Program-made: the position numbers and the translations under genes
Part shown: positions 12,901 to 24,900 of the stretch, piece by piece
How positions within the stretch are numbered: the stretch's first letter is position 1
How the letters are laid out: the number at the start of each line of letters is the position of its first letter
Notes under the pieces: model-generated
Seen by the model: only the letters and a program-made list of their open reading frames with translations
What the model was told of the DNA's origin: nothing
The model's database searches: none
Assembly (NCBI GenBank): GCA_023653785.1
Contig: JAMKCH010088089.1
Location: forward strand, 19,307-83,306
Reading direction: 5' to 3'
Origin: Ophioderma brevispina
Taxonomy: Eukaryota > Echinodermata > Ophiuroidea > Amphilepidida > Ophiodermatidae
DNA length: 64,000 nt

Positions 12901-15900
12901 TTACTGCTACTACTATATACTTTGCCTGAAAGGCACAGCAGCAAAATAATGTCAAAGGAGAGCTCTGCATACATGTAGGGCAACTCGGCTGTAGTCTAGG
13001 ATAAAACACCCACCCTCCCTTGTCACAAGTTTCCCCCGTTTGCTGCCTCTGAGCAGACAATGACCATCAGTAGTTCACCCCAAAGCAGCTAAAAACTCAA
13101 TCCAACTGGACAACCATTACCACATTGTTCTTTTTAACAGTGGCCATTTTGCGAGCGAGCCAGCTCATTCAAGTGCCAGGTAAATGGTCATTTATCAGTC
13201 AATATCTGTCCGTGTATGTCTCAATTAGCTAGGCCAACAACATTGGCCCATACATCACTAGAGACCACAAATCGGCTAGTAGTAGTACTTGAATTCACAC
13301 AAAATTGATGGCTAACTCTTCATGTGCTGTGTAGCTGTTCTGATGATGACAAAAAGTGGAACACAAATGGGATGGAACTTTAAGTGTGCTTTATGACAGA
13401 TCAAATCTCGGTTAAGGATTTTTCCCATTTGTCCCATGTGACATGGATTTTCCTCCTTGTTGTGGTGGAATGCTGGTATAACTTCATTTAAAAAAACTTT
13501 CATTCAAATCTACACTTTCATGACCTTTGACTTCTAAAACTGGTATCAAAATTCTCTGAAAAAACAAGAAGAACAAACCATTGCTCTTATGCATAGCCGA
13601 CTGATACCAGTCCTAAACAATTTGGTTTGGGTATGATCGTTTCTTCTATTTTGTTTTGTAGCAAGATTGATAACTTTAACTTAATTATCATACCCAAAGG
13701 TGGTATTGAATCTGTCCCTGTTTTAGGGAAATTTGGTCCCCGGGTGGGGGGGGGGCAGTGTATTCACAGGTGGATATTGAATGCGTGAACATGGGGACTT
13801 TTTTCCGAAATGCACCCCAAACAAGTTTCCACGCTACAAACATACCCTAAACACTCATTTTTTGTGGTTTTTGCTCACCATAAACACGTCGTTTTGTCTG
13901 CTTTTGCTACCGTAAACAAGTGAGCAATGCATTGTGTTGATAATATACCCTTATTATCTGGCTTTGCTCATGTTGTTTTACTTCCAAATTACAATATTTT
14001 TTATGATTTTGATCTCGCGTACATAACAATTTCAGGGTTACGAAAAAACTTACCTTTTTTCCATATTTTGCTGTTTTGGACACCCTAATCAATGTACGCG
14101 CGTACATCTCCTGTTGGAAAAAAGAGACCCTTTTTACGCGTTTTCTTGTTCACGCATCATATCCACCTTTGAATACAAGTGGCCCCCTCGTCATTTTGCC
14201 TCAATAAGGTCTTGTGATACCACAAAAATCCCATTCTTGACACATAAAAACCTTGATTTTTACACTCATTTAGCCCACAAACCATTAGTACTTAGCAATT
14301 AAATTTGCCCACCTCCTCATTCTTATAATAGATCAAGTTCTAAAAATACCCAAGTTTAGACAAAGCTTTTTTAAAATAATGTTTTTCACAAGAGGATTCA
14401 CACATAAAATTATGTGATTAGGATCATTGATATCTTATTTCATGTGGGAATGATTTAAAAAAAAAATCAGTGGATCATTGAAATCTTATTTCATGTGGGA
14501 ATGATTTTTAAAAAAATTAGTACTGCTCTTAGTTTTCCTAAAAAGGCAATCAAACATTCACTCAAAGGCACTCTCATTCAGCCTCTTAACAAGCAACATA
14601 AAAATAACCTGGTTAGAATCATATACATCTTTGTTCTAGGAGAGACTGCATTTTACCCCAGCCCTAGTTTTGTTGGAATTTCTATAGCAGCATGAATGCA
14701 ATCATTTGTTTTCAATTTTTTTTCCATGACTCATCATGTGCAAGACTAGAATGTAGATTGGAAAAAAAATCTTCTTTATTGAATTAACTTCAAGATTAAT
14801 ATTCATGTACTCCATACTACTTGTTTAGAAAATGTTGTGTGTGGGTGGGTAATATATGGTCGGCAAGATACATTTGTCCTAGAATTTATACATTATATAT
14901 AGGAAAATTCTCAAAGATTTTGAATGTTAACATTATTTGAAAATGTGCAAATTAAATGATTTATATTTATTCCAGGAAAGCAAATTTCCATTGAAAAGTG
15001 AGCTGAATATGCCTTTTAAAATCATGGTCAAAAATTGCCTATTTAGAACAATACCATGTATGTGACATTCAAAGAAAAGAGAGGTTTATCATAAAAAAAA
15101 TTATCACAGTTTGTGAGCTTGAAATACAAAGATATTTTTTTTTTCTTTTTGCAGTTGATGGGTAGTTTTTAGGGAGTTAGGAGAGCAGTTGAAAGGAATT
15201 TGTTGCATCACACTGCAGTTTGGTGCAATTATCTTTAAAAATGCTGCATTTTTGTTTTCAAATTTGTACACGAATTCTGCTGAAAACACAAACATGAAGT
15301 TTATTTTTTGTGTGTTTAATTTAACCCTTATGTTGTATTTAATAGAATCAGATTTGTGTTTGTTATGTGAATATTGGACCCAGTATATCCTGCAATATGC
15401 ATCACAAATATGCTAATTAGCTTTGGGTAAGGGTTAATGAACTGTGCACAGAACCAATTTTTGTGTCGTCTGCAAGAATTGCAGAAGGCACATAGGGATT
15501 ACTCTGGTCGTTTGCCTGTGGGTGTGTGTGTCTGTGGTCAAAATGTTAACCCTTAATATATTGCATACCGTATGAGTTCCATAAGGGCTACAATGATGTA
15601 ACTCGGTGGAAAGGAGGGGGCGGGGTAGGGCGACATGTTGGTGACCTCATGTGACCTCGGTGACCTTTGGCCCCATTCACAAGCCGTGACGACAGACGAC
15701 ACTCGTGGTCCGGGGACCGCAATGTATATTTCGAGGGTTGAGAATCAGAAGGACGTAACTCAACACTAAAAGAAATATTAAAGAATTTCTTTAATTCTGC
15801 TGTAATACTGCTTTTGAGAAATGTGATGTTTAATATTTTCTAAGCAAATCTATTCATTACTCAAAATGTAAACATCTCATAAAGCTCGTATATGGTACTG

Positions 15901-18900
15901 TAAGCAAACATTATATAAACTTTAGTAAATAATGAGCTATTATGAACAGCACAATTAATGAAATTCTTTAATATTTCTTTTAGTGTTGAGTTACGTCCTT
16001 TTGATTGTCAACCCTCGATTTGTTTTTAAATCCTCTTTCATATTTTGGACAAGCAGCTCAATACTGACAAGACTGATCAAGGTGAAGAGTCAGTTTGTGA
16101 CTTTTTTAAAACTGTTCTTGTAACATCCATAAACTACCATCAAGACATTAACCAGGTTTTAGTGGTATTCTTGAGAGGATTTCAAAGCAATAATAGCACA
16201 TTTTTTGAAGAGCCCCCTAAATTTTCAAAATTTGAGATTTTTTCATAGTTGTGTTGGTAATTGTCTAGTAAACTATACCTGCGAACGGTAAAACTAAAAA
16301 AGTGCGTATTTGCCATAAAAGAAGCAATTTTGTAAATTTGCTTCCTTTATGATTTGTGAATCGAGATCCAAAATTGTAATTTTAAGGCAGACCTGGAAAT
16401 TGATAAAACAAATATTTGAATCCATAAGTTACTACCTTTAACTGATATATTAACATTATTAAGGGTCATATATATGTATATTGTAGACTCTGTAAGTATT
16501 CAAAGTTGGTAGGTAAACATTTTTGTCACCCGAAAAGTGCGATTCTTTGGCAAAATTGGCCACAAATCAATATTTTGTAGCAAAATGGTGTTTAATACAG
16601 GGTTTTTGATTAAAAATTCATAATCTACGAACAATTTTACCCTAGAAAGGACGTCTTAAATATTAAACATGGTTGTTTTTGTTCCGAAATGAATTTTTTC
16701 ACACTTTGGCACTAAAACCTAAGTCAATTCTGAAACCATGTCTTAAGTAATTTTCTGCATGATCATAAAATGTCTTGTGGTTCTTAAACTTTTATCCTTA
16801 AGTACTGACATGTGTTTAGTACAATACAGTATAAGCACATTGCAATGCATTATGGAATTAGTTCAAAATACCCTCTGATTCTGACCTTACCAGGTGAAAT
16901 AGCCTCACCTATTACATCACACTTTCAGAGTATGTTGAAAGAAGAAAAGGTTCACTCATGAATGACTAACTCTGGTTTAAACCCAGGTTTTAAAGTTAGA
17001 CTCTCTTTGGCTGGTATTCTGAAAGGGAGTCTAACTTTAGACCTGGGTTTAAACCAGGGTTAGTCCTACAAGAGGGGACCTTTTTTCCTTTCAAAATACT
17101 GTGAAAGTTAAATGTAGCGGGTGAGAAAATTCCTCATGGATGGGCTGGAACAGCCCAACCATGAGGAATTTTCTCGCCCGTTACAGCACACTTTTAGAGT
17201 ATGTTGTAAGAAAAAAAAAAAAAAAAAAAAAAAAGGCCCGGGGGGGGGGGGTTCTTAGTACAAACGCCTATACGGAGACGTGCCGCTGGATAGGGTCGCA
17301 AAATCAGCCGTCTGGTATAACTATGACCCCTTTTTTTGTCACACTGGTATAATTATGACCCTTTGTGGTATAATTATCGTGTTGATTTGATGTTGGTATA
17401 AATTTGGGTACGCATCCGCGATGGTGATAGTCCGTGAACGTAGTCAGCTCTACGGTCAGAATTCGACATCGTATTGATTTGGCAAACATTTTTAAGGTCA
17501 TCATAATTATCGTAATCTCGGTTTGTTTATTTACGTCTGCCGCTGGTTTTTTATCAGGCAGGTGAACCTGTGTACACATCCCATAACAATTTCGATATCG
17601 AGGTGAATACGCCACCGTTTTCGATAACTACCGTAATGCTTTATGCCAACGTATTCAGACTTTAACCGGGTGGATGACGTTGGCCGTGATAGCGCCACGT
17701 ACGAACTGGCGAACTATAAGCTACAAGATTTTTGCAATAGTGTGCAGTATGCATCCATTCTCTTGATCGAGTGTCCTATCCCGATTTATTTTGGTCCCTG
17801 GTTTTTCAGTGAACTTTCGTCATGTCCTTCAACATTGCACACCAAGTCCGAAGCAAAGACACGTCTGGGTATTTCCGGGTCTTTGATTTGGCGGTTCTTG
17901 CTGTTAATACGTAAGGAAATTCTGGTATAAATATGGGTCATTATATTGCAAGAAGGCGAGGTCTAGTTTGGTCCACTTGAAATACTGTATAAATTGGGTC
18001 ATTATATTGCAAGAGAGAGTTATAATTTCGGGTCCACTTCTTGAGTCCTGGAGGCATGTCCCTACCCCCCAAAATTAAAGGAACCCCCCCGGGAGAAAAG
18101 GTCCCCTCTTGTAAGGACTAAACCCTGGTTAAACCCAGGTCCTAAAGTTAGTCTCCCGTTTCAGAATACCAGCCTGTTGGAGAATACAGCCTTTGTTGAA
18201 AAAAATAGAGCAAAACTTCCAATATGCAGTGAATCCTTAAGACCGCAGTACAGGAGAATTTTCTCTAGCAAAAAAAAGAAAAAATAGATTTGCACCAAAA
18301 ATCGTTGTAATGCATCAATTAAAAGGTTTTAACTTGTGGCAAACTATCTGAATGCAAACACTACTAAATGCCTGTGAATATAACTCCACTTCACATTTGG
18401 TCCATGTTTTGAATATTCCTAATTTTAACTTTACGACCTCGGGAGTTGGCGGATGTCCCGTCACAGCCTAAGCGTCACGTGTACCAGCATGGATAGATCG
18501 GTGGTAAAAATTCTCCGGGGCGGATGGTTTTGACAATGGATCGGATGAAGTGTTAAGTTAAGGACGATTGTCGGGGGGAGAGAACTCCAGTGCAACGGTA
18601 CTGAACACAACAGTAACCACGTAATAATTGACAATTGTAGAAAGTGACTGTTTGCAATCGGCACGTGCCGTGTCAATTATATAATTCAATTTGATACTAA
18701 TGGCGTTATTAAACACAGTTTGAGTTGACAAAAACGATCGGGCTTGTGATTAGCTAATTGACAGCGGTAATTTTTTTTTTTCTTTTTCTCTTTGTTTCCA
18801 GTTACCTTTCTTGACGAGAAGAAAGAGCATGTCATCGATGGTTCAGTACTCTTGTTCATGACCAAAGATTATAATATATGAGACGATTGCATCTGATTTG

Positions 18901-21900
18901 ACATAAAGTAATTGGTTATGTCAATACTTAAACACCAATTTGATGTCTGTGAAGAATATCATGATGTATAAATCAATCAATGTCAGAAATGTTGAATGTA
19001 TCTGCATCAGATTAGGAAAGAGACATTGAATTTCTCATTACAGGGTGGTAGCAAAGAAAGCCAAACCAGGTTCGATAAAAGTAAATTGGTAGGGGACTTT
19101 AAAAATTAAGATAGATGACTATCTTGGGAGGCATCTCATGTCTTGATGCTAGTGGCAGAAAAAGTTGATGAAGTGTGAATTTGAGATGGGTTGTGGTTAT
19201 ACTATTTAAAAAGTTAAGACCAATTGCATCTTTTTAGGACCTTTTAATTGAATGAAGCAAATCTTTAACTTCAGATGGTGGATATGTGGATTTTGAGAGA
19301 TAGGGAGTGGACACTGCAGTGGAAATTTTTCTATCTACTGTAGATAGCAGAGAGAGGATTCAAATATTTTGTTGACTCCCAAAATGTGTGTAGAAATCTG
19401 TGTTTGTGTGGTTGTGTTTTTGGTGTTGAGGAAGGAGAAGAAGAAAGGATTAAGCAGAGTGAGTGAGGTGAGTGAGGCGCAGGGAGGGGAGGGAGTGGGG
19501 AGGGATGGGAGGGAGTGAGGGAGGGAGGGATCAAGTGAGTGAGTGAGGGAGGGACGGATGGGAGTGACGGGAGGGAGGGAGGGAGGGAGGGAGGGAGTGA
19601 CGTGAGCGTTAGACCGAGCGTAGTGGGGGAAAGGGAGGGAAGTGAGAGAGAGAGAGGCCAGAAGGGAGAGAGTGAGAGAGAGGGAGGAAAAGAGAGAGAG
19701 AGAGAGAGGGGGGAGAGGGAGGGGAAGGGAAGGAGATGAGACAGAAAAAGGGGAGCAGAGGGTAGAAGAAAAGAGAGTGGAAGACACCGAGAGAAATAAG
19801 ATTAAATAGATGAAAATAACATCAAAAACAAATGTCATGCAGTAATTCCCATATTTTTGATCTATATGTATCATGTACCACAGGGAAAATTGGGGAAAAA
19901 ACTCTTCACTTTAATGACTTGAACAAATTCTGATAAAAGATGAAAACAAGGAACCTGGCATATGATGCTGACTTAAAAGTGACAGTTGGAAGTCGACACA
20001 AGAGGATGCGCCCTCGGAGGGAAGTCTCTTATACCTGTAGATGAATGCAATCCTTCTTGAGAGCACACAAGTTAATGCATACGCCGAAAGCCAAACAAAA
20101 TTCTGCGGCAGTGGCTCAGGCAGGACGGTCCTCGTTAGTTTTATTCCGCTCGTGATTGCATTTCAATCCTATTGTCGATGAAGCCGCAGAGACTAAGTGC
20201 ACACAATAGAATCCGTCCTCGGTAGTTAGCCAAATTTACTCTGGGGAGAGTTGCTAAGATAATAATGAAGCAAGTCGGAGTTGTGTAATGGATTAGTTAG
20301 AAATGGTAATGGGTTTATATAGCTAATACGACAAATGGATGGAAACTCTTTGTATAAGTTGGTTTCTAGATGTAAAAGAGTGGTGTTATTTTTTTGCAAG
20401 ATTGAAAACAAGATAGGTAATTTCAAACTAACTTTGTAAATTTTGTATGGGATGTGATTTACATTGTGTTTTATTTTTTTTTTACCAAGATCTAGAAAAA
20501 TAACTTAATGTACCAATTCTGAAGATGTGTAAATAGTATTTTAGTATTATGAACAAGTCTTTAGTTGTGTTATGTCACTACTCTAATTTAAATCAAATTA
20601 AGTATAATGTTCTTTAGTTATTGTGCCATCTTCTCAACATTCACAAACTAATGTGTTAAGTCAGTGTTTTTTTCCTGTGGATTTGAAGGGTTTTTGGTTG
20701 GTCCATTTTCTTGAGTGGTAATGTAATCATCTAAATGTCGAAAACTCAAAGATCATGTTCTCCGCCTTCCGGCACTTGATAATTTTATTTGTGCATATAT
20801 AGTCGAGTCACAGCAATGCTCCCTTTGGGAGCAGAATTTCATTTGAGAACACAAACATTGAAGAGTTTGCGATGTTGAACCCATGATATACCGCATACAC
20901 CATAAAGATGAGCCTTGAGCGTGTGTTCGTACCAATTAGGATGATAATTACTTGTGCCGCGCGACATCACCTCTGGCGGACATTGTACAAATAATGACCA
21001 CTTTTGTGAACGGTTGGTGTGGCTCGATTTCAACGGCAAACCATTGGGACAATGGTGAAACTCGGTGTAAAAAGACCAGTCGCAGGATCTTTGGCACGGC
21101 AGTTCTCGAGTAACGAGTTGTGCACGCACTCGAGTAACGAATGCCACGCAAAGTGCTTGATGTTGCAGCGGAGGTAGTTTGTCTCAATATGCCTGATAAG
21201 ATGAATTGATCTAGTGGATTTCTTGTAAAGAATGTGGTTGTATTTTAGGTGATAATACTTCAAATGATGTAATTTGAAAGAAATCCATGATTACGTTGGT
21301 TGGAAACATGGCTTTCTAACCGAGGTAATTTGTCACTGAGCGATTTTTTAGTTAATATGTGCAGGCCCTTTCAGTACAATTGCCAACTTGTTCTGTGGTA
21401 CTTGTGATTTGGCCTGTGGCATCAAATGATATTTTGGCCTTTGACTTTTAATGGCCGTTTGTCACTTTGTTATTTTCCATGCCATTCATTTCTGGCATAG
21501 TTGTTGCATTCAGGTATCCCAATTTTGTGATCACTTGCTCATGTATTAAATGCAGGGAACTGAATAAACACCAGACCACTTGATTCTCTGCCATTTTGGT
21601 CCTTTTCCACTTTGTCCTCGTCCCCCCCCCCCCCCCCCCCCCCCCCCCGTCAACTACTTTAGGGCAAACTATTTTGTCCTTGCCTTTTTCATCCTTTCAC
21701 AATTATGTTGGTACTATTTGTTCCAACCCTTAAATTGTAATCTTACCCTGAAAGATTAAAAGACAAATGGAAAGAATTGAGTGGTAAAAGGACAAGTGGA
21801 AGTGGGGTAAAGGAACCAAATGAAAAAAGGACATAAAAAATTAGGGCCAAAATGGAGGAACTGGTTATTGGACATAGTGGTTCATTTGGACAAAGTAGTA

Positions 21901-24900
21901 ATGGACCAAATGGGAAAGGACCTACTGTACCCCCCCCCATGGGCCGTCTTATGAGTGTAACAGGATGGAGTGCAAAGGTTTTAATTTGAATCAAAAATAG
22001 GCAGTATCAGATGTGGTTGTGGGTGGATCATAACCCAAGTTGAACACGACTGTTAATGCAGGATGTAATCTGGACACCCTACAAAATGTGTAGAGTGTAA
22101 AACAATATAATTATGTGGTAGGAAAAATTTGCAAAATGAAATGGAAACCTACTCACTTAAAGTGAAAATATTCCTTGAATTTAATCATTTTCATTCATTC
22201 TCATAAGATTTTTGGAGAATTTTTTTGTGTCAAGTCATTTTTAGAATATAGAAACTCTTCACATATTTTTTTTAATCTAAAAAAAATCAGGGTGTTTTTA
22301 AGCAATACTGCTCAAGCTCTTTTATTTTCTTGGTTTTATTTTCACAAATTTGTGAATCAACAAAAATAAAAACGTGAATATGTAGTAGAATTAAAATATA
22401 CTTATAGATTCTGAAAATATCAATTTCCACTATTTCAAAACTATTGAAAATTGTGACAATTTATGTACACAAATGTGTGGCTTATGTACAGTACTTTGCA
22501 AAAGTTATTCAAATTAAAAAAAATTAAAAAGAGAGGAAAATGCTGCAGTGCTAATTGCATTTGGAGAGTGGAAACTGTCACATGAACATGACTTACGAGT
22601 GTCTAAGGTGGACTTCCGACATATGAGTCTTTCGTTTGGTGATAAGGCATGTGTGGTTTACTGGCCCTGTATTGGGAACAAAATATTAAAATTGGGGGTC
22701 TTTTGGTGAGGAATGTTTAAACCTCCTAAATCAGGGTTTTAGAATGTGTGTTATAGTTGGTACCAAGTTTCACAAAAATCATCCCAACAATAATTTTGGT
22801 AATTTGTATACTTCTCAATTGTGATATTTGTGATATACTTTTAAAAAGTGAAAATTTAGCTTTTTCTTCATTTTCAGCATGTTTTTGACCTTATGATATA
22901 AGGGGTCTGAGGTAAAAGCCTGACCAGACAAGTTGGTTTATTGACAGGCACTTGGTGCATGCTAAAGCACATGAGTGCCTGTCCTCACAGCTGAGTGCAT
23001 CTTCCCATATGAAAGGCACTATCAGTGATTTGCTAAATCAGAAAATCAAAAAAATCATAAAAAAATCAAGATTTTTACATGTTTATTATCAAAGTATATT
23101 CAGTATCGTAACATACCCTGCAAATACTAAGACCAGAAGCAACCTAATAAGGACAAAATCTGACATTTTAGTCATTACTGTCCGTACGGACGAATTCTAC
23201 TACACATAATTCAATGGAGATTTGTATCTTTGAACACTGCCGTTTTCTTCCTTTTCTGGCAATTCTTCCATTGGAAAAGGTAACTTACGATGATTCTACA
23301 GACTTATCCTTCACTTTTAAGCTATTCCTGCAAATTTCAAATATTTTGACCCTTTTGGGTGAATCACTGATAGTGTCTTTAACCCCCTGGCAACTACCAA
23401 CTATGATTCAGTCTGTCTGATTGGCTCATTCCAGGACACAACATGAGATAGCCCTTTGAGTACCCAATCAAAATGGTGCTTATATTTCTATCTGAACCAT
23501 ACCGTTATTCTTAGAGCATCTCTGATTTGCTCATATTACCTTCCAAGTAACCAATCAAAATAGTGCTTAGATGGTGATGAATAAACAGATAGTACTCACT
23601 GGGGTTACAACAAATATACACAAAACCAGAGGCAAACTATAGTGACATGATCAACCAAAGTTCTAAAAGGTGTTTTTTTTTCACAAAGCATAAGTCATAC
23701 AAAAAAATTAGCCCGACGAGTGTGTACAGTGGACGGTACACACTGACACTGTGACATATGTGTATAATAAAGTGTTGCAATATGCATTCTTACCAAATCT
23801 CCCCCTCAGGGCTTAAAAAAATTTTAATTGTTGGCACTACTTCACATACTAGTATTGTTGGTCAGTTGCTCGTGAAATGGATATTCGGTGACACAGTCGC
23901 TTGTAAAACCATTTCAAGAGCCAGACTCAAGGAAGGATAAATCGAGTTATCAGCAGCACATGTTATATGGGAGCACAAGGATGTCTCATTATGCCCAGTA
24001 TTGTACAACAAGTTGTTCATACTTTTGGCAAAACAGCTGCTTGTAATTCAATTTAATCATGTGAGAAACCTGCTTTCATTTTAGGGAATGGTATGTGGGG
24101 ATTGGGAAGAGACGGTACTTTAGATACACGGCAAATTGCTTCATGGTAGTTAGTACCACACAGCTACCACCGAGTAGACATGGATGACTACCCAATAGAC
24201 GTACACTCGCGGCCAGGATTCTGTTGTATTTTTGCCGCATAGACGGAGAGGTGTACACACAGGGCTGTCTGCACTGGGCGTGGAGTAGCTACGTGTTACA
24301 CCGGCTCTCAGGCGCCCGGTTTTATTCTCATGGCCAATTTGTTTTTTTGATATTTTTGGCATATATTTGCATTTTTTATTAAAAGTGCGGTGGGTAATAT
24401 GGGGGGTTTTTGATGATGCCCCGATTTTGAAGTTCGTTAATGATTTTCCTAAAAAACGTTCAAAAAACAACGCAAATGGAGAACAAGTGTATACGCCCTC
24501 ATTTCATGAAATTTTCATCCACTATCAAAATGGCGTCGTGGTAATTACCGCGGGGTAGCTATGTGGTAGCTGCGTGTCTATCCCGTACTGTCTACTCAAC
24601 ATCCATATTCTCTCCACTAGTGGGCACTCAGGGTAGCCATTGGGGGAGGTAAAGCAGAGTAGCCACATTACCTAATAACTGTGTACTTAGTTAAGCACTA
24701 TCTTGCAGCTACCGCCTAGCAATTAGTCCAGTGTCTACTGTGCAGTAGCTGCCGCGGTTTAGACATGGTGTAGGATGCCGTATAGGCTACCACGTGAGTG
24801 AGAATCCGGCCGTGTAATAGGGCGGAAGAGGAAATTGTACTTAGATATTTGAAAGCTGCAATTTCAATTGGTTGCTGAATGGAATATTGATTATAATTAG

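Noticed and set aside
19331..19874. 179-codon Ser/Pro/Leu-rich minus-strand protein
   Set aside because: It is a translation of the purine-rich low-complexity tract.
21622..21648. Long C run as a biological feature
   Set aside because: Long homopolymers (also at 1, 17239, 42928 and 48687) may be sequencing or assembly effects; noted only within the tract.
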